20,769 bases of DNA from Schlegelella_A sp038225015 (GCA_038225015.1 JBBRFB010000056.1:1-20769), one strand, 5' to 3'; shown: positions 7,378-15,291, counted from the stretch's first letter. The notes: generated from the sequence alone by a model not told the origin. Program-made: numbers and translations.

Positions 7378-8054
7378 GCAGTTCCTTCGGCATCGAGCAC
7401 ATAGCCCATGCCGCGCACGGTGCGGATCAGCTTGGGTTCGAAGTCGTCGTCAATCTTCGCGCGCAGCCGGCGCACCGCCACCTCGATCACGTTCGTGTCG
7501 CTGTCGAAGTTCATATCCCAGACCTGCGAGGCGATGAGCGAACGGGGCAGCACCTCGCCCTGGCGCCGCAGCAGCAGTTCGAGCAGCGCAAATTCCTTGG
7601 CAGTGAGGTCGATGCGGCGACCGCCGCGCGTCACGCGTCGGCGCATCAAATCGAGGACCATGTCGGCGGCGTGCAGCCGCTCGGCTTCGACCGTCTTGCC
7701 GCGACGCAACAGCGTGCGCACGCGTGCCAGCAACTCGGCGAACGCGAACGGCTTGAGCAGATAGTCGTCGGCGCCTGACTCCAGGCCCTTGACGCGATCC
7801 TCGACCTGATCGCGCGCCGTCAGAAACAGCACCGGCATGTGATGGCGTGCGGCGCGGATGTCGCGCAGCACCTGCCAGCCGTCGATACCGGGAAGCATGA
7901 CGTCGAGCACAACCAGGTCGTAGCCCTGCGTCAGCGCCTGATGCCGGCCGTCGACGCCGTCGCACACGAGGTCGGTGACGAAGCCGGCTTCCGTCAGCCC
8001 CTGTTTCAGGTAGTCGCCCGTCTTCGGTTCGTCCTCGACGATCAGGATCTTCAT
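7374..8054 (-). CDS. Heavy-metal response regulator, OmpR/PhoB family (CusR-like)
   Basis: The product has 226 residues. The receiver domain has acidic residues Glu7 and Asp8, phospho-acceptor Asp51 in VLDVMLPGIDGW, Thr79 and Lys101 (LLKPFAF). The C-terminal winged helix (about 130-222) includes the LTAKEFALLELLL and RTVRGMGYVL segments characteristic of the OmpR/PhoB group. ATG at 8054 is preferred over the GTG two codons upstream because GAG lies 5 bases before the ATG, while the GTG overlaps that site. It is coupled to the kinase by a 4-base overlap and is transcribed away from the efflux operon, the usual cusRS-cusCBA layout. The palindrome at 8108-8125 is its likely target, implying control of both divergent units. 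Confidence 0.93.
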   Translation of the reverse strand: MKILIVEDEPKTGDYLKQGLTEAGFVTDLVCDGVDGRHQALTQGYDLVVLDVMLPGIDGWQVLRDIRAARHHMPVLFLTARDQVEDRVKGLESGADDYLLKPFAFAELLARVRTLLRRGKTVEAERLHAADMVLDLMRRRVTRGGRRIDLTAKEFALLELLLRRQGEVLPRSLIASQVWDMNFDSDTNVIEVAVRRLRAKIDDDFEPKLIRTVRGMGYVLDAEGTA

Positions 8055-8107
8055 GTGCACTCTTTGTGGCGCGTCATTGTGCGCGGCGCGGCGGCGTACG
8101 AGCCGAA

Positions 8108-8125
8108 GATGACGGACTTGTAATC
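8108..8125 (+). promoter_or_regulatory. CusR/CopR-like operator between the two-component system and the efflux operon
   Basis: An 18-base imperfect palindrome, GATGAC-N6-GTAATC, with five of six bases matching between arms. Laid over the E. coli CusR box as I recall it (ATGACAAnnTTGTCAT), it agrees at 11 of 14 defined positions. It lies in the only spacer shared by the divergent regulator and efflux genes, about 72 bases before the DUF411 start. Recognition by the neighbouring regulator is inferred. Confidence 0.6.
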
Positions 8126-8196
8126 TGGCTGCAAACCGACCGACAGGCTCGCGGATTCAGCATTCTCGGCGTTCCCATGCACCGTACCGAACAAGA

Positions 8197-8673
8197 ATGC
8201 AACCGTCACCGAATCAACTGCCCAGGCGCCACTTCGTGGTCGCGATTGCCGCACTTGCGCTCGCGCCTGCCGCTCTTGCCAAGAGCGATGAGGGCCCGCT
8301 TGTCGAGGTCTGGAAGTCGCCCACCTGCGGTTGCTGCCAGGACTGGATCGCGCATCTCGAAGCGAACGGCTTTCGCACCCGCACGCACGACAACGGCAAC
8401 GGCGATACCCGCGCGCGGCTCGGCGTAGACATCCGCTATGGCTCGTGCCATACGGCGCTCGTGGGCGGCTACGCGATCGAGGGCCATGTCCCGGCGCGCG
8501 AGATCAAGCGCCTGCTGAAGGACAAACCTATCGCCATCGGCCTGGCCGTGCCGGCGATGCCGCTCGGCTCCCCGGGGATGGACGGCCCAGCCTACGGCGG
8601 GCGCAAGGACGCCTACGACGTCTTGCTGCTCACAAAGGGCGCGGACGCGAGCGTCTTCCAGGTCTACCGATGA
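8197..8673 (+). CDS. DUF411 (CopG-type) periplasmic metal-binding protein
   Basis: A 158-residue exported protein. The N-terminus has a twin-arginine-like motif (RRHFVV, residues 10-15) and a hydrophobic stretch ending AALA at about 28. The mature protein carries the DUF411 core: WKSPTCGCCQDW with Cys44, Cys46 and Cys47, YGSCHT with Cys84 and His85, and EGHVPAREI with His97. DUF411 proteins, called CopG in some copper resistance clusters, are thioredoxin-like and bind copper through these cysteines; an oxidoreductase role has been proposed. It is the first gene of the efflux operon, and its stop overlaps the next start (ATGA at 8670). The start codon has only a weak ribosome binding site; no better in-frame start is seen. 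Confidence 0.9.
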   Translation: MQPSPNQLPRRHFVVAIAALALAPAALAKSDEGPLVEVWKSPTCGCCQDWIAHLEANGFRTRTHDNGNGDTRARLGVDIRYGSCHTALVGGYAIEGHVPAREIKRLLKDKPIAIGLAVPAMPLGSPGMDGPAYGGRKDAYDVLLLTKGADASVFQVYR

Positions 8674-9872
8674 GGTGGGCGTGGGCGTGCGCACTCGCGT
8701 CGCTCGCCGCCCTTCCGCTGCATGCGCAGACGCTGGGGCAGGCGCTCGACCAGGCATGGTTGCGTGCGCCGCAGGCCAGCGCTTTCGCGGCGCGCGAGGC
8801 CGAGGCGCAGGCGCGTGCCGAAGTTGCTTCCGGCATGCTGCCTTTGCCGCCTTCGGTGTCGCTCTCGACCTTGACCGACAAGTTCGGCGCTGATCAAGGC
8901 CGCCAGGAGTGGGAGCTCGAACTTGCGCTGCCGCTGTGGCTGCCCGGGCAACGCTCGGCGCGCGCAGCAGAGGCGCAGAGCATCGCCGCTGAAGTCACCG
9001 CGCGCCGCCGTGCGCTGCGCCTGCAACTGGCCGGGGAACTGCGCGATGCATGGTGGGCGCTGGCCGCGGCACGCGCAGCGGTGACGCTTGCCGAGCGCCG
9101 CGTGAACACCGCCACCGCGCTTGAAGCCGAAGTGAAGCGGCGGGTGAAGGCGGGTGATCTGGCGCGTGTCGATGACAACCTCGCGCAAGGTGAGCGGCTT
9201 GCCGCGCAGGCCGATCAGCTCGAGGCGTCGGGCGCGCTGCGCACGGCCGAGCAGGTCTGGCGCCACCTGACGGGCGCGGCACCGCCGGTGACGCTGGCGC
9301 CGGAGCCGCCCGCCATGGCGCCGACGGCAAACGCGCCGCCAGATGATCACCCCGCGCTTGCCGCCGCGCTCGCTGCCGCGCGGGTTGCTCGGGCGAAGCT
9401 CGTCGTCGCCGACACCACACGCCGGGACGCGCCCGAACTCGCACTGCGCTACTTCCGCGAACGCGCGACCTACAACGCTGGTCAGGCTAACGCCATCGGC
9501 ATCAAGCTCACCATCCCGTTCTCGTCCGGCCCGCGCATGCGCCAGGAAAGTGCGAGCCTGCAAGCAGACATCGCGCAGGCCGACGACGAACTCTCACAAG
9601 CAAAGCTCAGGCTCGCGCTCGATGCCGAACGCGCTGGCCTCGACCTTGAAGCCGCACGCCGCCAGATCAATCTTGCGCGCGAACGCCGGGAACTCGGAGC
9701 AGACACGCTGCGACTGGCCGAGAAGTCGTTCGTGCTTGGCGAGTCGGCTCTGCCTGCGCTGCTGCTCGCACGCGCCGTCGCCTATGAAGCCGAGGCCCTG
9801 CTCTCGCGCCAGCAGATCGCTGTCGACGCCGCGCAATCGCGCCTGAATCAGGTACTCGGAGTCCTTCCATGA
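8670..9872 (+). CDS. TolC-family outer membrane efflux protein
   Basis: The product is 400 residues: a signal peptide (ending LHAQ, about residue 20) followed by two long alanine/arginine/glutamate-rich helical repeats of the outer membrane efflux protein fold, one around 22-200 and one around 230-398. The helices carry heptad-like coiled-coil patterns, and LPLPPSVSLSTL marks the first strand segment. It starts with an ATGA overlap with DUF411 and ends with an ATGA overlap with the next gene. At about 400 residues it is on the short side for CusC or CzcC-like proteins but normal for this operon type. It should form the outer membrane channel of the RND complex encoded downstream. A lipobox is absent, so it is probably not lipidated, unlike E. 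coli CusC. Confidence 0.9.
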   Translation: MRWAWACALASLAALPLHAQTLGQALDQAWLRAPQASAFAAREAEAQARAEVASGMLPLPPSVSLSTLTDKFGADQGRQEWELELALPLWLPGQRSARAAEAQSIAAEVTARRRALRLQLAGELRDAWWALAAARAAVTLAERRVNTATALEAEVKRRVKAGDLARVDDNLAQGERLAAQADQLEASGALRTAEQVWRHLTGAAPPVTLAPEPPAMAPTANAPPDDHPALAAALAAARVARAKLVVADTTRRDAPELALRYFRERATYNAGQANAIGIKLTIPFSSGPRMRQESASLQADIAQADDELSQAKLRLALDAERAGLDLEAARRQINLARERRELGADTLRLAEKSFVLGESALPALLLARAVAYEAEALLSRQQIAVDAAQSRLNQVLGVLP

Positions 9873-10432
9873 AACGTCTTGCCACGTTGTTCGTCCTGAC
9901 CGCGCTCGCACTCACCGCCCGCGCCCACGGCGACGAAGACCACGGCGATGAAGCCGCGCCGTCGCCCGTCGTCGCAGAAGCCGGGCCGCGCGCGACCGCC
10001 GCGAGCGAGGACTTCGAACTCGTCGCCCTGCCGCAGGGTGGGCAACTGTTGATCTACCTTGACCGCTTCGCCACCAACGAGCCGGTGGCGGACGCCGAGG
10101 TCGAAATTGAAAGCGGCGTGTTCAAGGCCGTTGCGACCGCGCGCGGCTCCGGTGTTTATTCGGTCGCAGGGGACGCCTTCAAGGCATCCGGCCGCCATCC
10201 ACTGACGGTGATGATTCAGACCAGTGCGAAGTCCGGCGGCGTCTCGGACCTGCTCAGCGCGACCCTCGAAGTCGCGCCGCCCGCCGCGAGCATAGCGCCG
10301 CCCGCGAGACGCTGGGCGAACGCGGCCAGCTTCGCCGTCGCGGCGCTGGCGCTACTGGCACTGTTGGCGACGACTGCGATCGTGGTTCGACGCCGCGCGC
10401 GGCGCAAGGCGCGCGCGGAGCAGACGACATGA
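9869..10432 (+). CDS. Membrane-anchored periplasmic HGDEDH protein of the efflux operon (unknown function)
   Basis: This is a 187-residue protein with a signal peptide (residues 1-19). The mature N-terminus is a metal-ligand-rich tag, HGDEDHGDE (20-28). A compact beta-rich periplasmic domain follows (about 46-135), with SEDFELVAL, LDRFATNEPVADAEVEI and HPLTVMIQ. After a Pro/Ala linker come one membrane segment (150-173) and an Arg/Lys-rich cytoplasmic tail. From memory, a similar domain occurs fused at the N-terminus of some CzcB-like adaptors; here it is a separate, anchored protein inserted between channel and adaptor genes. ATGA overlaps at both ends imply matched synthesis. A role in collecting periplasmic metal or bracing the pump is inference. 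Confidence 0.82.
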   Translation: MKRLATLFVLTALALTARAHGDEDHGDEAAPSPVVAEAGPRATAASEDFELVALPQGGQLLIYLDRFATNEPVADAEVEIESGVFKAVATARGSGVYSVAGDAFKASGRHPLTVMIQTSAKSGGVSDLLSATLEVAPPAASIAPPARRWANAASFAVAALALLALLATTAIVVRRRARRKARAEQTT

Positions 10433-11571
10433 GGATGACGAACCGAGTTGCACGCGTGGCGCTGTTCGCCGCGGCCTTCTTCGCGACGACCATTGCCGCA
10501 GCCCATGGTGACGAGGACCACAGCCAGGACAAGACGCCCAGCGCAGCCGCCGCCGGCACAGCCATGCCGGCGGGCACCGCACCGCAACGCCAGAGCGACG
10601 GCAGCCTCTTCGTACCCAAGGCGGTTCAGCACCAGCTCGGCATTCGCACCCAGCTCGCAAAGCTGGAGCCCCTTGCGGCGACGGTCGAACTCAACGCCCG
10701 CGTGATCGCCGATCCGAACGCGAGCGGACGCGTGCAGGCAAGCCAGCCGGGCCGCATCGAACCGCCGGCGGGCGGGCTGCCGACGCTCGGCCAGAAGGTC
10801 GCCAAGGGGCAGTTGCTCGCTTGGCTGCGGCCGACGGCAGGCAGCATCGAGCGCGCGAACCAGCAGGCGCAGCTCGCCGAGCTCGACGCCCAGGCGGTGC
10901 TCGCTGCAAGCAGGCTCGCGCGCGTCGAGCAGCTCGAAGGTGCGCTGCCGCGGAAGGAGATCGACGCCGCCCGTGTCGAGCGCGACGCGCTCGACAAGCG
11001 ACGCAACGCTGTTCGCGCGAGCGTCGCCGACGCCGAGGCGCTGCGTGCGCCGGTGGCCGGCGTGATCAGCGTCGCACAGGCCGCCGCTGGGCAAGTCGTC
11101 GAGGCGCGCGAGACCTTGTTCGAGATCGTCGATCCGTCGCGTTTGGCGGTCGAGGCGCTCGCCTACGACCCGGCACTTCCGCAAGGCATCACGTCGGCCA
11201 CTGCCGCGCTGCCGGGCGGCGGCGAGGTGGGCCTGCGCTTCGTCGGCGCCGGGCGGCAGTTGAGGGAACAGGCGCTGCCATTGCTGTTTCGTGTCACGAC
11301 CACCGACGCCGCGCTCGCCGTCGGCCAGCCGCTCGCGGTGACGGTGCAGACCGCGCGCAAGATCGAAGGCGTCGCGCTGCCGCGTGCAGCGCTGACGCGT
11401 AACTCGGCCGGTGACTGGGTCGTGTGGCTGCATGCCAGCGCCGAGAGCTTCACGCCACACAAGGTTGTCTTCGAGCCGCTCAACGCCACCCGCATCGCCG
11501 TGATCACAGGCGTCCACAGCGGCGATCGTGTCGTCACCGTCGGCGCGAGCCTGCTCGGGCAAGTTCGCTGA
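10429..11571 (+). CDS. RND efflux periplasmic adaptor (membrane fusion protein, CzcB/CusB-like)
   Basis: The product is 380 residues. The signal peptide ends AAA at residue 25, and the mature chain starts HGDEDH, the same tag as the preceding protein. After a flexible Ala/Pro-rich stretch it has the adaptor order: first half of a lipoyl domain (GRVQASQPGRIEPP...GQKVAKGQLLAWL), an alpha-hairpin rich in Ala, Glu and Arg (about 142-203), the second lipoyl half (LRAPVAGVISVAQAAAGQVV), then beta-barrel and membrane-proximal domains ending SGDRVVTVGASLLGQVR. It joins the RND pump to the TolC-like channel. The start overlaps the upstream stop (ATGA); Met3 is an alternative start. The RND gene abuts its stop with no gap. 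A CusB-like Met-rich N-terminus is absent, the His/Asp tag taking its place. Confidence 0.92.
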   Translation: MRMTNRVARVALFAAAFFATTIAAAHGDEDHSQDKTPSAAAAGTAMPAGTAPQRQSDGSLFVPKAVQHQLGIRTQLAKLEPLAATVELNARVIADPNASGRVQASQPGRIEPPAGGLPTLGQKVAKGQLLAWLRPTAGSIERANQQAQLAELDAQAVLAASRLARVEQLEGALPRKEIDAARVERDALDKRRNAVRASVADAEALRAPVAGVISVAQAAAGQVVEARETLFEIVDPSRLAVEALAYDPALPQGITSATAALPGGGEVGLRFVGAGRQLREQALPLLFRVTTTDAALAVGQPLAVTVQTARKIEGVALPRAALTRNSAGDWVVWLHASAESFTPHKVVFEPLNATRIAVITGVHSGDRVVTVGASLLGQVR

Positions 11572-14500
11572 GTGTTCGAAGCCCTGATCAACGCGAGCCT
11601 GCGCCAGCGCCTGCTGGTGCTAAGTGTGTCGCTGCTGCTCGTCGTCGCTGGCACGCTGACGGTGCGCCAGATGCCGGTGGACGTATTCCCGGATCTCGAC
11701 AAGCCGACCGTCACATTGATGACCGAGGCCGGCGGCATGGCGCCCGAGGAGGTCGAACAACTCGTCAGCCTGCCGATCGAGTCGGCGATGAACGGCATGC
11801 CGGGCGTGACGCGGGTGCGATCGGTCTCGGGCGTGGGTTTGTCGATCGTATATGTGGAATTCGCCTGGGGCAGCGACATCTATCGCAACCGCCAGCAGAT
11901 CGCCGAACGCTTGAACCTGGTACGCGAGCAGATGCCGCCCGGCGTGCTGCCGCAGCTCGGGCCGATCTCGTCGATCATGGGCGAGATCCTGCTCATCGCG
12001 CTGCCCGCCGACCCGGCAAAGGTGAGTGCGATGCAGGTGCGCGAGTACGCCGACTGGGTGCTGCGCCCTCGGCTGCTGACAATCGCCGGCATCGCTCAGG
12101 TGATCCCAATTGGCGGCGAGGTGCGGCAGTACCGCGTCGAGCTGCGTCCAGCGCAGTTGCAGGCGCTCGGCGTCGAGCGCGACAAGATCGACATCGCGCT
12201 GAAAGACTTCGGCGCCAACACCAGTGGTGGCTTCTTCGAGACGCAGGGGCGCGAGCTGCTGATCCGCCAGATCGGACGCACGCACCGCATCGAGGACCTG
12301 CAGAACATCGTCGTCACCGTCAGGAGCGGCCAGCCGATCCTGCTTAAGCAGGTTGCCGACGTGACGATCGCCGCCGCCAACAAGCGCGGCGACGCGAGCT
12401 ACAACGCCAAGCCTGCGGTTGTGCTCTCGGTGCAGAAGCAGCCCGGCGCCGACAGCGTCAAGCTGACGCGCGAAGTCGAGGCGGCGATCGCGTCGCTCGC
12501 GGGCAACCTCCCTGCGGGCATGGAGGCACCGCAGTTCCTGTTCCGCCAGTCCGACTTCATCGAGCACTCGGTGTCAAACGTAGTTGAGGCACTGCGCGAC
12601 GGCGCGATCCTCGTCGCCATCGTGCTGTTCCTGTTCCTGCTTAACGTGCGCACGACGCTGATCTCGCTCGCCGCGATCCCGGTCTCGCTACTTGTGACGG
12701 CGCTCGTCTTCAACTACTTCGGCCTGTCGATCAACACGATGACGCTTGGCGGCTTGGCGATCGCCATCGGCGAACTGGTCGACGACGCGGTCGTCGGTGT
12801 CGAGAACGTATTGCGCCGCCTCAAGCTCAATCGTGCGCTGCCCGCGCCACGGCCGGTGATCGAAGTGATCGCCAAGTCGACACTCGAAGTGCGATCGGCC
12901 ATCGTCTATGCCACCGTCATCATCGTGCTCGTCTTTGTGCCGCTGTTCCTGCTGCCGGGCATCGAAGGGCGGCTCTTCACGCCGCTCGGCGTCGCCTACA
13001 TCGTCTCGATCCTTGCGAGCATGATCGTCTCGGTCACGCTCACTCCCGTGCTTGCCTACTACCTGCTGCCGGGCATGAACCGGCTCGATCACGGCGACAG
13101 CCCGATCGTCGTCTGGCTCAAGCGCTGGGACGCGCGGCTGCTGAACTGGTCCTTTGCACGCGCAGGCATGCTGCTCCTTGCCGCACTCGCGGTGGTCATC
13201 GTCGCGGCAGCGAGCGTCGCGCTCTTCCCGCGCTCGTTCCTGCCGCCGTTCAACGAAGGGACGTTGACGATCAATGTGTTGCTCAACCCGGGCACCTCAC
13301 TTGCCGAATCGAACCGCGTCGGCACGCTCGCCGAGCAACTCGTCGATGCTGTGCCCGAAGTCACGCAGGTCGGCCGGCGCACCGGACGTGCCGAACTCGA
13401 CGAACATGCCGAGGGCGTGCACTACACGGAGATGGACGTCGACCTGAAGGCCTCGGCGCGCACCCGCGACGAGATCATCGCCGACATTCGCGTTCGCCTC
13501 GCGGTGCTGCCTGCCGTCTCCAACATCGGCCAGCCGATCTCGCACCGGCTCGACCACATGCTGTCGGGGGTGCGGGCGCAGATCGCGCTCAAGGTCTACG
13601 GCGATGATCTCGACACGTTGCGCGGCCTTGCCGCGCAAATGCGCGAACGGCTGGCGAAGATCCCGGCTATTACCGATCTGCAGATCGAGAAGCAGGTGCT
13701 GATCCCGCAGGTCAAGATCCGCGTCGACTACGACCAGGTGGCACGCTACGGCCTTGCCCCTGGCGGGTTGCTGCGCTCGCTCGAACAAATGATCGAGGGC
13801 GAGCGCGTCACGCAAGTGATCGAAGGCAACCGACGTTTCGATCTCATCGTCCGCCTGCCCGAGAGCGGGCGCGATCTGCAATCGCTGTCCACGCTGCCGA
13901 TCGAGACGCCGCTTGGCACGGTGCCGCTCTCCATGCTCGCAACGATCGAGGACAGCGACGGGCCGAACCAGATCAGCCGTGAGAACGCGCGCCGGCGCAT
14001 CGTGATCTCGGCTAACACCGACGGCAGCGACATGGCGCACACGATTGCCGCAGTGCGCGCCGAACTTGCGTTGAAGCCGTTGCCCGAGGGCTACTTCACC
14101 GCGCTCGAAGGCCAGTTCCAGGCGCAGGAGCAGGCGTCTCGCCTGATCGGGCTGCTCGCGCTCGTCTCGCTGTCGATGATCTTCCTCGTGCTCTACAGCC
14201 GTTACCGCTCGCCCGCCCTGTCGCTCATCATCATGGGCAACATTCCGCTGGCACTCGTCGGCAGCGTTGTCGCGCTGTGGATCTCGGGGCAGCCGTTGTC
14301 GGTCGCGGCGCTCGTCGGCTTCGTCACGCTCGCCGGCATCTCGACGCGCAACGGCATCTTGAAGATCAGCCACTACATCAACCTGTGCGCGTTCGAGGGC
14401 GAGACCTTCGGCAAGTCGATGATCGTGCGCGGTTCGCTCGAGCGGCTGACTCCCGTGCTGATGACCGCGCTCGTCGCCGCGTTCGCGCTTGTGCCGCTGC

Positions 14501-14676
14501 TGCTGTCGGCGGACGCACCGGGCAAGGAGGTGCTGCACCCGGTGGCGGTCGTCATCTTCGGCGGGCTGGTGAGCTCGACGCTGCTCGACAGCCTGCTCAC
14601 ACCACTGATGTTCTGGCGCTGGGGCGAGAAGCCCTTGACGCGGTTACTGGCCGCGACGTCGGCCGAAAGCTTCTGA
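11572..14676 (+). CDS. Heavy-metal-type RND efflux permease (HME class, CusA/CzcA family)
   Basis: The product is 1034 residues, normal for the family, and an inner-membrane proton-driven pump. It begins at GTG directly after the adaptor stop. Membrane segments follow the RND plan: one near 13-30, five or more between about 340 and 500, a repeat around 530-550, and a last group from about 855 to 1020. The transmembrane-4 proton-relay region reads GELVDDAVVGVEN (400-412) with Asp404, Asp405 and Glu411. This matches the HME class but is neither the CzcA form (DFGxxVDGAxVxVEN) nor the CusA form (AxGAMVDAAIVMIEN). Aligned by eye with E. coli CusA, the copper-binding methionines correspond to Met621, His662 and Leu728. 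Substrate is therefore uncertain: Cu/Ag, or Ni, Co or Zn. Confidence 0.95.
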   Translation: MFEALINASLRQRLLVLSVSLLLVVAGTLTVRQMPVDVFPDLDKPTVTLMTEAGGMAPEEVEQLVSLPIESAMNGMPGVTRVRSVSGVGLSIVYVEFAWGSDIYRNRQQIAERLNLVREQMPPGVLPQLGPISSIMGEILLIALPADPAKVSAMQVREYADWVLRPRLLTIAGIAQVIPIGGEVRQYRVELRPAQLQALGVERDKIDIALKDFGANTSGGFFETQGRELLIRQIGRTHRIEDLQNIVVTVRSGQPILLKQVADVTIAAANKRGDASYNAKPAVVLSVQKQPGADSVKLTREVEAAIASLAGNLPAGMEAPQFLFRQSDFIEHSVSNVVEALRDGAILVAIVLFLFLLNVRTTLISLAAIPVSLLVTALVFNYFGLSINTMTLGGLAIAIGELVDDAVVGVENVLRRLKLNRALPAPRPVIEVIAKSTLEVRSAIVYATVIIVLVFVPLFLLPGIEGRLFTPLGVAYIVSILASMIVSVTLTPVLAYYLLPGMNRLDHGDSPIVVWLKRWDARLLNWSFARAGMLLLAALAVVIVAAASVALFPRSFLPPFNEGTLTINVLLNPGTSLAESNRVGTLAEQLVDAVPEVTQVGRRTGRAELDEHAEGVHYTEMDVDLKASARTRDEIIADIRVRLAVLPAVSNIGQPISHRLDHMLSGVRAQIALKVYGDDLDTLRGLAAQMRERLAKIPAITDLQIEKQVLIPQVKIRVDYDQVARYGLAPGGLLRSLEQMIEGERVTQVIEGNRRFDLIVRLPESGRDLQSLSTLPIETPLGTVPLSMLATIEDSDGPNQISRENARRRIVISANTDGSDMAHTIAAVRAELALKPLPEGYFTALEGQFQAQEQASRLIGLLALVSLSMIFLVLYSRYRSPALSLIIMGNIPLALVGSVVALWISGQPLSVAALVGFVTLAGISTRNGILKISHYINLCAFEGETFGKSMIVRGSLERLTPVLMTALVAAFALVPLLLSADAPGKEVLHPVAVVIFGGLVSSTLLDSLLTPLMFWRWGEKPLTRLLAATSAESF

Positions 14677-14722
14677 TCTCCCTCACATTAACCTCGATTC
14701 AACTTCCAACCAGGAAACCATC

Positions 14723-15166
14723 ATGAAGAAGACTCTCGCCTCGACCCTGCTTGCCGCCCTGCTGATGAGCATGGGCACTGCCTTCGCCCACGATGACGCA
14801 ACGCTCGACGCGACCGCATCGCCACATGGCGGCCAGTTGCGCATGGCGGGTATCTATCACTACGAACTCGTTCTCGTGAAGGACAGCAAGACGGCGAAAG
14901 ACAACTCGGTCGTCGTCTATCTGACCGACCACGCCGGGGCGAAGTTCCCGAGCGACGGTGCAACTGGCACGGCAACGCTGCTTGGCGCATCGGGCAAGGC
15001 AACCGCCACGCTGCAGCCCGACGGCGACAACAGGTTGAAGGGCATCGCGAAGTACGCCTCGACGCCGGACACGAAGGTCGTGCTGTCAATTGCCTTACCC
15101 GGCAGAACGCCGGAGCAGGCGCGCTTCACGCCGTTTACGCACAAAGATATGACTGCGAAGAAGTAG
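14723..15166 (+). CDS. Small His/Asp-rich periplasmic protein, last gene of the efflux operon
   Basis: The product is 147 residues. The signal peptide (1-22, ending AFA) is clear, and the mature chain begins HDDATLDATASPHGG, rich in His and Asp. The rest is a single small beta-rich domain with GIYHYELVLV and VVVYLTDHAGAKF and a lysine-rich end. A site AGGAAA precedes the ATG by 6 bases. It follows the pump gene by 46 bases with no promoter evident, and a strong hairpin lies just beyond it, so it is most likely the operon's final gene. I recognise no named family; similar small proteins seem to accompany Cus/Czc-type operons. A role as a periplasmic metal buffer is inference from composition and position. 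Confidence 0.8.
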   Translation: MKKTLASTLLAALLMSMGTAFAHDDATLDATASPHGGQLRMAGIYHYELVLVKDSKTAKDNSVVVYLTDHAGAKFPSDGATGTATLLGASGKATATLQPDGDNRLKGIAKYASTPDTKVVLSIALPGRTPEQARFTPFTHKDMTAKK

Positions 15167-15207
15167 CAGGCGTCGGCGCGGCTGCGGTCCGGCTCGTCAC
15201 TTCGCAG

Positions 15208-15234
15208 CGGCGGGCGAACAAACCACGCCCGCCG
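15208..15234 (+). terminator. Strong GC hairpin at the end of the efflux operon
   Basis: CGGCGGGCG (15208-15216) and CGCCCGCCG (15226-15234) form a perfect 9-base stem around a 9-base A/C loop, 41 bases after the last operon gene. No T-tract follows, so it is either a non-canonical terminator or a transcript-end stabiliser rather than a classical intrinsic terminator. Confidence 0.5.
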
Positions 15235-15268
15235 GTCTCGAGAAACCTGACGGCCAGACCACATCGAT

Positions 15269-15291
15269 GTAATGCAGCGGTAATCTGCCTG
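15269..15291 (+). promoter_or_regulatory. Possible second binding site related to the CusR-like box
   Basis: GTAAT occurs at 15269-15273 and again at 15280-15284, an 11-base, one-helical-turn repeat. The second copy extends to GTAATCTGCCTG (15280-15291), matching GTAATCTGGCTG at 8120-8131 next to the CusR-like box in 11 of 12 bases. OmpR-family regulators often bind repeats at this spacing, so the same regulator may act here, but the site is far (about 330 bases) from the next gene. Confidence 0.3.

Noticed and set aside
8055..8060. GTG start two codons upstream for the response regulator
   Set aside because: The GTG overlaps the likely ribosome binding site, while ATG 8054 is correctly spaced from it and begins the canonical MKILIVEDE.
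10216..11562. 448-codon minus-strand open frame
   Set aside because: It is antisense to the adaptor gene, with no recognisable domain.
13297..14538. 413-codon minus-strand open frame
   Set aside because: It is antisense to the RND pump; Arg/Gln/His-rich low-complexity sequence without motifs.
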